This document shows, piece after piece, positions 28,597 through 36,289 of a DNA stretch of 36,289 bases (positions within the stretch are counted from its first letter, which is position 1; every line of letters starts with the position of its first letter). The translations under genes and the position numbers were made by a program. Source of the stretch: Verrucomicrobiota bacterium (GTDB lineage Bacteria > Verrucomicrobiota > Kiritimatiellia > CAIQIC01 > Lenti-01); the NCBI GenBank assembly GCA_031262805.1, contig JAISGX010000062.1, positions 1 to 36,289 on the forward strand, given 5' to 3'. The notes under the pieces were generated by a model that was not told where the DNA came from, did no database searches, and saw nothing but the letters and a program-made list of their open reading frames with translations.

Positions 28597-31500
28597 ATGA
28601 AGACGACATGGCTGTGTAGTTTATTCATTGGGGCGATGGTGATCGCGGGAGGCGCATTCGGGCAAACGGTGCATGCAGACAGCAGTTCCAATTATGTTCT
28701 CGAAGATTCCCTCGATGGGCGAAATGAGGGAACCGGATTCGGTCCTTGGGTCGTCACGGCCGAGGCCGGCGCCGAATGGGCGGGGGCAGGCGTATGGAGC
28801 ACGGTGGAGGCCGAGATCACGGGGTGGACGCAGGCCTTTGGCTATACGGCGAAGGGCGCGGGTTCGTATGTCCATGTTGAGCGTGCGCTAAGCACCACGA
28901 TGTCGACAAACGACGTGCTGGAAATCGATTTTGCCGTGAATTGGGATGGCGATTCCAGCAATGTCCAGAAGGGATTCAACATCATTGCGGACGGGGTGAA
29001 TATTGTGGAGGTCCGTCATAATTTCAATCCGGGGAGCATTTCCCTGAATGGTTTCACCAATTCGCCGGTTCTGGCGAACTATGGGACGAAGCCCATGCAT
29101 TGGACCTTCACGGTGAATTCCACCACCAGCCTGACGGTGACGGCCACCTCCCGCGATCCTGCGATCTCCACCACCTTTACCACCAATCTGGTGATGGCCT
29201 ACGCTCATATCGATAGTTTCCGGCTTGTCGCTTCGGATATGGCCGTCGGTGCGCCGGATACGCGGCAAACCTATGTCGACAACCTGACCTTGACCCAGTA
29301 CGGCGCGGCTGTTCCAGAGCCCCCGCTTCGCAGGAATCTCTCGTTGTCCGCTTCATCTTGGGCCATCCGCACGCTGAACCAGGTGGTGGACTTCACCGTC
29401 ACTCGCGATTTCAGCGATGCCGCCGTGGTGGTTTCCTTGGCCACGGACAACGCCGCCATGATCACCCAGCTGCCCGCAAGCGTCTCCATGGCCGCAGGTG
29501 TAACGTCGGCAACGTTCCAAGCCACGGCGACCATCCCCGGCAATTCCGCCGTAGGGACTCTCCGGGCGTTTGTCGAAGGCGACCCGACCATTCAAGGCGC
29601 GGGCTATGGGTTGAAAGGACCGCATTTCCGCATGAATGTGGATCAAGGCATCTATGAGGTTTATGCGCCCACCAACATCACCTTCTGGGTGAATTTTGAT
29701 GATGGGGAAATGGACACCAATCTGGTGGCCATGGCGTCTTCCGATTCCTCGGTGATGACGGTGCCCGCCACCTTGTCGTTCCAGCAACCGGCACCCAGCG
29801 ATATCTATGCCGAATCCGCCGTGTCCATGATCGGCTCCGGGACGGCTGTCCTCTCCCTGACGTATGGCGGTGTGGAAATGCTTGACTATACCTTGGCCCT
29901 TCGCGAATACGGCTATACGATCACCGGTCTGGATGAGGTTCGCGTGGATGCCGTGGCGGTTTACACCGTGCGTGCCATTCTTCCTGCGGATGCCACCGCC
30001 ACCATTGCCACCATACCGTTTTCTTCGACTGGAGAAGTGGAACTAGATCCCGACTCGCTGGTCTTCGTGCCCAGCAACCATGTGGCGGAAGCCACATTCC
30101 GCGTGACTGGCGTATCCACCGGGATCGTGGAGTTGTATTTGACAGACGATAATTATGCGGCGAACAAAATCATCACCGTAATCCCCGAGAAAAACTATGG
30201 GGACTACATCGCGTATGATGAAGCCGCCCGGACGGGGTATGTGGATGGCTGGACGTTGACGCCCAGCCACGACAGTGGTTTTCAGGATTGGATCTATGCG
30301 CAAAACACCGGTGATGACGTCACCATGTATACCGGTGCGTTTGTGGGCACGACTCCGCCGGTCGGCTTGGAAGGCATCGTCGGGGATGGGAAATTCTTCG
30401 GCATTTTTGCCAATGGTGCGGCAGGCGCCGAAATCCAGCTGTTGCGTCCGTTCGTCGCGCCGTTGGCCGACGGTCAGCTCTTTTCTATCGATTTGGGCAC
30501 CATGTATCGCGATGGAACCAAGGGCTTCAAGCTCATGGGCGAGTGGGAAGAGCAATGGTATGTCCGCGGGGAGTTCTACTATACCGACGAAGGCTATTTC
30601 TACAAACTCGAAGACGCGGCAGAGGCCGTTCGTCTGGACTGGGAATATGCGGCCGGCGTCGTGACAATCTCCCTGCTGAAGGAAGCCGATGGATCCTCCT
30701 ACACATGGACCTTCACCAGAGGCAGTGAAACCGTGACCGTTTCGGATGTTGTGTTCTCGGGCACGGTGGACGGCTTCCAAGTGTACAGCTACAACGGTGG
30801 AAACGGGGATGAAAACAACCTCTATTTCAACCGCATGTATATTGAGCAGGCGGTTCCTCCCGCGCCGGGTCTGAGCATTTCCGGCATATGGAATCCGGAT
30901 GAGGCCAAGACATACACCTTCACCCTGAATGCCCTCAACGGCTTCACGGGGGAGGTCGCCCTCGCAAGCTCCGTTCCCGGGGTTGCCTCCGTCTCTCCCG
31001 CCAGAGTGACGCTGTCCGCAGGCCAGAGCTCGGTGGAATTCAGCGTCGCCATTCCGAGGCTGCCTGCGGATGGGGAGCTCCTAGCGACAGTCCTCACGGC
31101 CACTTCGGTTGCCGATTCGACGCTTTCCACCACCTACGACATCACGGTATGGAATCCGGCCATGGATTTCCGGACGACAGACGAAAACTGGGAATATGCG
31201 TATGTGAGCGGCGGGGAGGTCTGGTTCGTCTTCATGCGTAGCGGATCATTTCCCGCTCAGTACGATGTCCTCACATCCGATGAAAACGTCCTGCGGCCCA
31301 GCATTTCTAATCTGGTCACGGAAAACGGCGTTTCCAGTTACTTCAATGCCTTTATGGAAGGTCCTGGACGCGCCCAAGTCGTCATCACGAATGCCACCAT
31401 CGGCGTCGGAGCCAACTACGGCATCACCTTGACCCAGACGGATAATCCGAGCATCGGCGGGGAAGGCGGCGTTGCCTTTACCCTGACTTCCCTCTCCTTT

Positions 31501-31677
31501 GCCCTGCCCGACGGTTATACGAATTGCCTTGTGGAAGTGGCTTCCCATGTGGCGGACAACGACTGGAATTTTACCGAGTTGGATGTCTCGATGTATTCCG
31601 TCTCCAGTAATGGCGTCGTGGAAATCGACTATGGGGAAGATCCGAAAGCCGTCTATCGGGTGTGGTTCAGCCGATAA
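28597..31677 (+). CDS. Large secreted multidomain protein, Ig-like/beta-rich, unknown function
   Basis: Signal peptide MKTTWLCSLFIGAMVIAGGAFGQTVHA with AGGAG SD; the ORF-track start at 28306 is too far upstream. Contains two related lectin-like modules and Ig-like stretches. Confidence 0.82.
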   Translation: MKTTWLCSLFIGAMVIAGGAFGQTVHADSSSNYVLEDSLDGRNEGTGFGPWVVTAEAGAEWAGAGVWSTVEAEITGWTQAFGYTAKGAGSYVHVERALSTTMSTNDVLEIDFAVNWDGDSSNVQKGFNIIADGVNIVEVRHNFNPGSISLNGFTNSPVLANYGTKPMHWTFTVNSTTSLTVTATSRDPAISTTFTTNLVMAYAHIDSFRLVASDMAVGAPDTRQTYVDNLTLTQYGAAVPEPPLRRNLSLSASSWAIRTLNQVVDFTVTRDFSDAAVVVSLATDNAAMITQLPASVSMAAGVTSATFQATATIPGNSAVGTLRAFVEGDPTIQGAGYGLKGPHFRMNVDQGIYEVYAPTNITFWVNFDDGEMDTNLVAMASSDSSVMTVPATLSFQQPAPSDIYAESAVSMIGSGTAVLSLTYGGVEMLDYTLALREYGYTITGLDEVRVDAVAVYTVRAILPADATATIATIPFSSTGEVELDPDSLVFVPSNHVAEATFRVTGVSTGIVELYLTDDNYAANKIITVIPEKNYGDYIAYDEAARTGYVDGWTLTPSHDSGFQDWIYAQNTGDDVTMYTGAFVGTTPPVGLEGIVGDGKFFGIFANGAAGAEIQLLRPFVAPLADGQLFSIDLGTMYRDGTKGFKLMGEWEEQWYVRGEFYYTDEGYFYKLEDAAEAVRLDWEYAAGVVTISLLKEADGSSYTWTFTRGSETVTVSDVVFSGTVDGFQVYSYNGGNGDENNLYFNRMYIEQAVPPAPGLSISGIWNPDEAKTYTFTLNALNGFTGEVALASSVPGVASVSPARVTLSAGQSSVEFSVAIPRLPADGELLATVLTATSVADSTLSTTYDITVWNPAMDFRTTDENWEYAYVSGGEVWFVFMRSGSFPAQYDVLTSDENVLRPSISNLVTENGVSSYFNAFMEGPGRAQVVITNATIGVGANYGITLTQTDNPSIGGEGGVAFTLTSLSFALPDGYTNCLVEVASHVADNDWNFTELDVSMYSVSSNGVVEIDYGEDPKAVYRVWFSR

Positions 31678-31697
31678 TCTCCACGCTTCTCGCTGGC

Positions 31698-31725
31698 AAA
31701 GCCCCGGTCGTCGACCGGGGCTTTT
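31698..31725 (+). terminator. Rho-independent terminator
   Basis: AAAGCCCCGGTC-GTC-GACCGGGGCTTTTT stem-loop with T-run, 21 bp after the stop of the 1027-aa secreted protein. Confidence 0.9.
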
Positions 31726-31834
31726 TGCGTTAAACCAAAACGAAACATGACGGTCCGCTCGGAATATGATATACACGTCCGGCATGGGCTCTCCCGGTTG
31801 TATAGGGAGGGCCGAAAGGGCATGAGGAGGACGG

Positions 31835-32788
31835 TTGAAGACGAAATGGAAGCAGATGATCGGCGGATGGTGGATTGGGTGGGGGATGGCCGCCAGTGCG
31901 CTGGGGCTCACCGTGCATGTGGACCATGCGGGAAACTATTCCGGCTCATGGGTTTCCCAGTCCAATGGCGGCAGTGGATTCGCTCCGTGGGACATTCAAA
32001 TCGCAGGAGGTTCTTCCGGCCGCGTGGAATACGGATTATTGGAGAGCCAGCAGGCCGAACTTCAATTGGGCCGTGCCTTTTCCTTTGCCGCGTGGAACGG
32101 CGCCCGGGTTTCCATACGGCGTCCGTTTTTGTCTCCCTTGGCGCCGGGAGATTCCCTAGAGCTGGATTATGCGGTGAATTGGGCGCCCTCTGAGGGAGGG
32201 ACGAAAGGATTTTATCTTTGCGCCGCCGGAGAAAAAGTCATTGAAGTCGTCCAAACTCCATATCCCGGCGTGATTCAGGTGAATGGAACGTCGGCGTTCG
32301 CGGAATATGGAACCGGCACCATGCATTGGATGTTTACCCGCCATACGGACACGGCCCTGATTGTGTCGGCCACCCCCCGCAAGGCGGGGGAAGGACGGTT
32401 TGCCGTCACGGTGGAAGTAGGCCGGATTTCAGCGGCCCTCGATGGCATCGTTTTTTATGCATCGGATACGGCGGTGAATGTGCCTTATCAGCAATACAGC
32501 TATTTCGACAACCTGACCCTGACCTATCCATCCGCACCGGGCGAAGAAGGGGTGGCCATCCCATCCATGCGGCAGAGTGGCGAAGGCAATTGCATCATGG
32601 GTATTCCCAACGCCTACGGGATTGCCCGGGTGGAGGGGGCGGATGCCCTCATGCCCTCCGGCCAATGGAATTGGTCCAACCTGGTGAAAGACGTGGATTA
32701 TGTCTTGGAAAACGGGGCCGTGGTGCTGGATACGGAAAACTCACCCATGCGCGTGATTCGCATATATTGGCATTCCCTTCCGAATTGA
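31835..32788 (+). CDS. Secreted protein of unknown function, related to the N-terminal module of the upstream secreted protein
   Basis: TTG start with upstream AGGAGG; signal-like MKTKWKQMIGGWWIGWGMAASALG; shares LE(I/L)D(F/Y)AVNW...KGF and YGT..MHW.F motifs with the 28597 product. Confidence 0.78.
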   Translation: MKTKWKQMIGGWWIGWGMAASALGLTVHVDHAGNYSGSWVSQSNGGSGFAPWDIQIAGGSSGRVEYGLLESQQAELQLGRAFSFAAWNGARVSIRRPFLSPLAPGDSLELDYAVNWAPSEGGTKGFYLCAAGEKVIEVVQTPYPGVIQVNGTSAFAEYGTGTMHWMFTRHTDTALIVSATPRKAGEGRFAVTVEVGRISAALDGIVFYASDTAVNVPYQQYSYFDNLTLTYPSAPGEEGVAIPSMRQSGEGNCIMGIPNAYGIARVEGADALMPSGQWNWSNLVKDVDYVLENGAVVLDTENSPMRVIRIYWHSLPN

Positions 32789-32853
32789 CGGGATCCGCCG
32801 CCGGAAAAACGAGGAATCTTGCACGCCGGGGGAAGCTCGGGCATACTGTCCGG

Positions 32854-34110
32854 ATGAAAACGCATACCAATGGATTTCAATGTTACCGGTGCGGCACCCG
32901 CCAAGCGTCGGATTTTGCCGGATATAACTGCCCCGTTTGCGGAGGCAATCTGGAAGTTACCTATGAGTGGCCCCGCATCAAGCCGGTTCCCGGATGGTGG
33001 AAGGAAGAGGCCCGGGGCGATATTTTCCGATATGCCGCCCTGTTGCCCGTCACCCATTTGGAATGGGCCTCCCCCTTGCAGGTGGGGATGACGCCGCTAT
33101 ACTCCGCCCCCCGTTTGGGCGCGTTGGCGGGATTGAACCGGCTGTATGTCAAAGACGATGGCCAGAACCCCAGCGCCTCTTTCAAGGATCGCGCAGGCGC
33201 TGTGGCGTTGGTACGGGCTAGGGAAACCGGCGCCACCGTTTTGTGCGGCGCCAGTACAGGGAATGCCGGCAGCTCCATGGCCTGCTTGGCCGCCAGTGTG
33301 GGCATGCCGTGCGTGATTTTCGTGCCGGAAAAAGCGCCCACCGCCAAAATCGCCCAGTTGCTGGTGTTCGGCGCCACCGTGCTGGCCGTGCAGGGAACCT
33401 ATGATGACGCCTTTGACCTGTGTATGGAAGTCTGCGACCGCCGCGGCTGGTTCAACCGGAACACGGGCCATAATCCCTTTACGCGGGAAGGGAAAAAAAC
33501 TGCCGCCTTTGAGTTGTTCGAACAACTGGGCCGGGTGCCGGACTGGGTGGCGGTGTCCAGCGGCGACGGCAATATTTTGTCCGGCCTTTGGAAAGGCTTT
33601 CGGGACTTGAAGGATGCGGGCATTGCCGATCGCTTGCCGAAGATGTTGTGTGTGCAGTCCGACCAAAGCAATGCCATTGCCACGACCGTCCGGCGGGTGG
33701 CGGATTCAGGGGAACGGGACTGGGGCCGGGTGGCCATTTCGCCGGTTTCCGCCACGACTGTGGCGGACTCCATTTCCGTGGATGTCCCGCGAGATGGATT
33801 GGCGGCCGTACGGGCCGTCATTGAATCCGGCGGCGCGGCCCTCACGGTTTTGGATGAAGCCATTCTGGCGGCTATTCCCGAATTGGCCCGGGCATCCGGA
33901 GTGTTTGCCGAACCCGCCGCCGCCTGTGCATGGGCGGGCGTCCGAGCGGCCGCTTCGACTGGCCTGATCCATTCGGAGGAAACCGTGGTGTGCCTGTGCA
34001 CGGGCAATGGGCTCAAAGACGTCTCCAGCGCCCGTAAAGTGGCTGGAGAACCCGTTTCCATCGCGGCGAATGTGGATGCCGCCATGTGGGCCACCGACGC
34101 ATTGGGTTGA
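32854..34110 (+). CDS. thrC: Threonine synthase
   Basis: MKTHTNGFQCYRCGTRQASDFAGYNCPVCGGNLEV, LYVKDDGQNPSASFKDRAGAVAL, GASTGNAGSSMACLAAS, VSSGDGNILSGLWKGF; internal ATG at 32854. Confidence 0.92.
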   Translation: MKTHTNGFQCYRCGTRQASDFAGYNCPVCGGNLEVTYEWPRIKPVPGWWKEEARGDIFRYAALLPVTHLEWASPLQVGMTPLYSAPRLGALAGLNRLYVKDDGQNPSASFKDRAGAVALVRARETGATVLCGASTGNAGSSMACLAASVGMPCVIFVPEKAPTAKIAQLLVFGATVLAVQGTYDDAFDLCMEVCDRRGWFNRNTGHNPFTREGKKTAAFELFEQLGRVPDWVAVSSGDGNILSGLWKGFRDLKDAGIADRLPKMLCVQSDQSNAIATTVRRVADSGERDWGRVAISPVSATTVADSISVDVPRDGLAAVRAVIESGGAALTVLDEAILAAIPELARASGVFAEPAAACAWAGVRAAASTGLIHSEETVVCLCTGNGLKDVSSARKVAGEPVSIAANVDAAMWATDALG

Positions 34111-34162
34111 ACCCCAAGCGCCCGGACGTCCTCCGGTCCTCTCAACGATAAAGCGAGCAAGC

Positions 34163-35182
34163 ATGAAACCCATCACATTTGTTGACCGTGTCCGAATCCA
34201 GGCCTTTGCGGGAAACGGTGGCCATGGAGTGGCCACCTTCCTCCGTGCCAAATTCGTTCCCCATGGCGGCCCGGATGGAGGGGACGGCGGCCACGGAGGA
34301 AGCGTGTATCTCAAAGCCTCGAAGGATGTGGCCTCCCTGCTGGATCTGCATTTTGCCCCGATTGTGAAGGCCGGGCATGGAGAAAAGGGCCGGGGGCAGC
34401 AACAATACGGCCGCGGGGGGGCGGATAAAATCGTTCTGGTCCCGTTGGGGACCGAAGTGGTGGATGCGGAGACGGAGGAGTTTGTGGGCGAAGTGCTGGC
34501 GGATGGCGACCTGCTCAAAATCGCCCAAGGGGGCAAAGGGGGACTAGGCAACCTCCACTTCAAAACCAGCACGCATCAGGCGCCAACGGAATTTACGGAG
34601 GGAACTCCCGGGGAGATCAAAACACTCCGCTTGACGATGAAGACGGTGGCCGATGTGGGCTTGGTGGGCTATCCCAATGCGGGAAAATCCACCCTGTTGA
34701 GCCAGTTGAGCGCCGCTCGTCCGAAAGTCGCCTCATATCCCTTCACCACCCTGCATCCCCAAGTTGGCACCGTCATGTTCGACCCGGTGCACACCCTCCG
34801 GGTGGCGGATGTGCCCGGCCTGCTGAAGGATGCGCATAAAGGCGTGGGGCTGGGGCATCATTTCCTCCGCCACATTGAGCGGACTCGCTTCCTGTTGTTT
34901 GTGTTGGATATGGCGGGAACCGATGGACGGAATCCAACGGAGGACTTTTTGAACCTCCGAGAAGAGCTGCGTCTTTACAATCCAGAGCTGGACAACTGCC
35001 CCTACCGGGTGCTTGCCAACAAGATGGATGAAACCGCATCCAAAAAGAATCTGGCCGCCTTCAAACGCAGGACAAAGGAAAAGCCCATCGAAATGTCGGC
35101 TGTGCTGGGCGAAGGCGTCGAGGAAGTAAAAACCTGTTTGTTTGAAACCTTTTTCCCGGGTGAAGAACGGATCGAGTTCTAG
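34163..35182 (+). CDS. obgE: GTPase Obg/CgtA
   Basis: FVDRVRIQAFAGNGGHGVATFLRAKFVPHGGPDGGDGGHGGSVYL, VGYPNAGKSTLLSQLSAARPKVASYPFTTLHPQVG, ADVPGLLKDAHKGVGLGHHFLRHIERTR. Confidence 0.96.
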   Translation: MKPITFVDRVRIQAFAGNGGHGVATFLRAKFVPHGGPDGGDGGHGGSVYLKASKDVASLLDLHFAPIVKAGHGEKGRGQQQYGRGGADKIVLVPLGTEVVDAETEEFVGEVLADGDLLKIAQGGKGGLGNLHFKTSTHQAPTEFTEGTPGEIKTLRLTMKTVADVGLVGYPNAGKSTLLSQLSAARPKVASYPFTTLHPQVGTVMFDPVHTLRVADVPGLLKDAHKGVGLGHHFLRHIERTRFLLFVLDMAGTDGRNPTEDFLNLREELRLYNPELDNCPYRVLANKMDETASKKNLAAFKRRTKEKPIEMSAVLGEGVEEVKTCLFETFFPGEERIEF

Positions 35183-35238
35183 CGCACTTCACGATAAAGA
35201 TGCTGCAAATGCGGAACGAAAGCTCCCCTCCCGAACGT

Positions 35239-35271
35239 GTAATGCCCCCCGTTTGTCAAGGGCGGCATTAC
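35239..35271. other. Hairpin GTAATGCCCCCC-GTTTGTCAA-GGGCGGCATTAC (11/12 pairs)
   Basis: Direct reading in the obgE-trpB intergenic region. Confidence 0.7.
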
Positions 35272-35388
35272 GTAGAAACAGTCAAAAAATGAAGATTCCA
35301 TTTTTGAGCGTCCTTGCCGCCACCCAACACGCTCTTAATTTAGCGCATGTTTCAATGGGAGCCATATAGCTTCGCCCATCTTGTTCCT

Positions 35389-35426
35389 TGCCAAAAGCCG
35401 ACCCTTTCGAGGGTCGGCTTTTGGCA
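35389..35426. terminator. Strong, probably bidirectional Rho-independent terminator
   Basis: TGCCAAAAGCCGACCC-TTTCGA-GGGTCGGCTTTTGGCA, 16-bp perfect stem with A/T tracts on both sides, between convergent obgE and trpB. Confidence 0.9.
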
Positions 35427-35438
35427 TGGGGGGAGGGC

Positions 35439-36289
35439 CTAGAGGTGAAAGTTCTCACCGAAGCCGTAATTTTCGATGATGTAATCCATATCCTTGTCGC
35501 CGCGGCCAGACAGATTGACCAGAATGCTGCGCGCATGCGTTGGATTTTCGCGGCTGAGGCGGATGGCATGCGCCACGGCATGGGCACTCTCCAACGCCGG
35601 AATGATACCCTCCACGCGCGAAAGCGTATAAAACGCTTCTAGGGCCTCCTTGTCGTTCGCCGTGTAATACTGCACGCGGCCGGAATCCCGCAGGAAGGCA
35701 TGTTCGGGGCCGACGCTCGGATAATCCAACCCGGAGGCAATGGAGTAGACGGGGGCGGGTTCGCCAGCCTCATCCTGAAGCAAATAGGAATTGAAGCCAT
35801 GCAGAATGCCCTCGCGGCCATAGGCCATGCTGGCGGCATGCTCGCCGCTTTGCTCGCCGCGGCCCATGGGCTCCACGCCGTGTAGTTCGCAGGGATCCGA
35901 CAGGAAGCCGCTGAAGATGCCCATGGCATTGGAGCCGCCGCCCACACATGCGGTGACAATGTCCGGGATATCCCCGGTCATGTCATAAAACTGCTCCCGG
36001 GCCTCAATGCCCACCACCCGCTGGAAATCGCGCACCATCATGGGGAAAGGATGGGGACCCACCACGGAGCCGATGCAATAAATCTGATTCACCGGATCTT
36101 TGAGATAGGCGGCAAAGCAGGAGTCTACCGCTTCCTTCAGCGTCCGAAGGCCGAAGGAAACCGGAATGACCTTGGCGCCCAAGAGCTTCATCCGGGCCAC
36201 ATTGGGCGCTTGCTTGGCAATATCCACCTCGCCCATGTGGATGTCGCACTCCAGCCCGAAATATGCCGCCGCCGTGGCCAGCGCCACGC
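35439..36289 (-). CDS. trpB: Tryptophan synthase beta chain, 5' end beyond window
   Basis: [100 protein letters not shown]. Confidence 0.95.
   Translation of the reverse strand, partial: VALATAAAYFGLECDIHMGEVDIAKQAPNVARMKLLGAKVIPVSFGLRTLKEAVDSCFAAYLKDPVNQIYCIGSVVGPHPFPMMVRDFQRVVGIEAREQFYDMTGDIPDIVTACVGGGSNAMGIFSGFLSDPCELHGVEPMGRGEQSGEHAASMAYGREGILHGFNSYLLQDEAGEPAPVYSIASGLDYPSVGPEHAFLRDSGRVQYYTANDKEALEAFYTLSRVEGIIPALESAHAVAHAIRLSRENPTHARSILVNLSGRGDKDMDYIIENYGFGENFHL

Noticed and set aside
32326-32853. N-terminal extension of the 594-aa ORF
   Set aside because: Out-of-frame overlap with the secreted protein; ThrC begins at the ATG at 32854.

Overview
This 36.3 kb window looks like an ordinary bacterial chromosome segment of moderately high GC with dense, mostly operonic genes. 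I found no rRNA, IS element, prophage or CRISPR array. The pseudopilins, long secreted CBM/Ig-like proteins and 'RSSADLKTW...' type modules suggest a PVC-group host (Verrucomicrobiota/Kiritimatiellota-like); this is inference only. Recognisable genes: U32 peptidase (partial), ribF, HycI-like protease, ferredoxin, rubrerythrin, accA, LysM/L,D-transpeptidase, a small Ser/Thr kinase-like protein, priA, BaiN/HI0933-like flavoprotein, a periplasmic solute-binding protein, adenosine deaminase, a CpXC protein, nth, murJ, a THEP1-like NTPase, tRNA-Leu(GAG), two pseudopilins, a multi-CBM secreted protein, a TPR protein, hisI, hisF, lptE, a BamD-like protein, rdgB, a cyclophilin with a large insertion, two related secreted proteins, thrC, obgE and trpB (partial). 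The most interesting signals are: (1) three 19-bp TTTTCCA-N5-TGGAAAA palindromes inserted in frame in the U32 peptidase gene; (2) a 12-bp G/C homopolymer in the L,D-transpeptidase gene that could act as a slippage switch; (3) a repeated, uncharacterised secreted module shared by two neighbouring proteins; (4) a cyclophilin whose fold is interrupted by a long insertion; (5) a kinase-like protein with three altered catalytic motifs; (6) a 24-aa hydrophobic ORF just upstream of priA; (7) a hairpin-rich obgE-trpB intergenic region.
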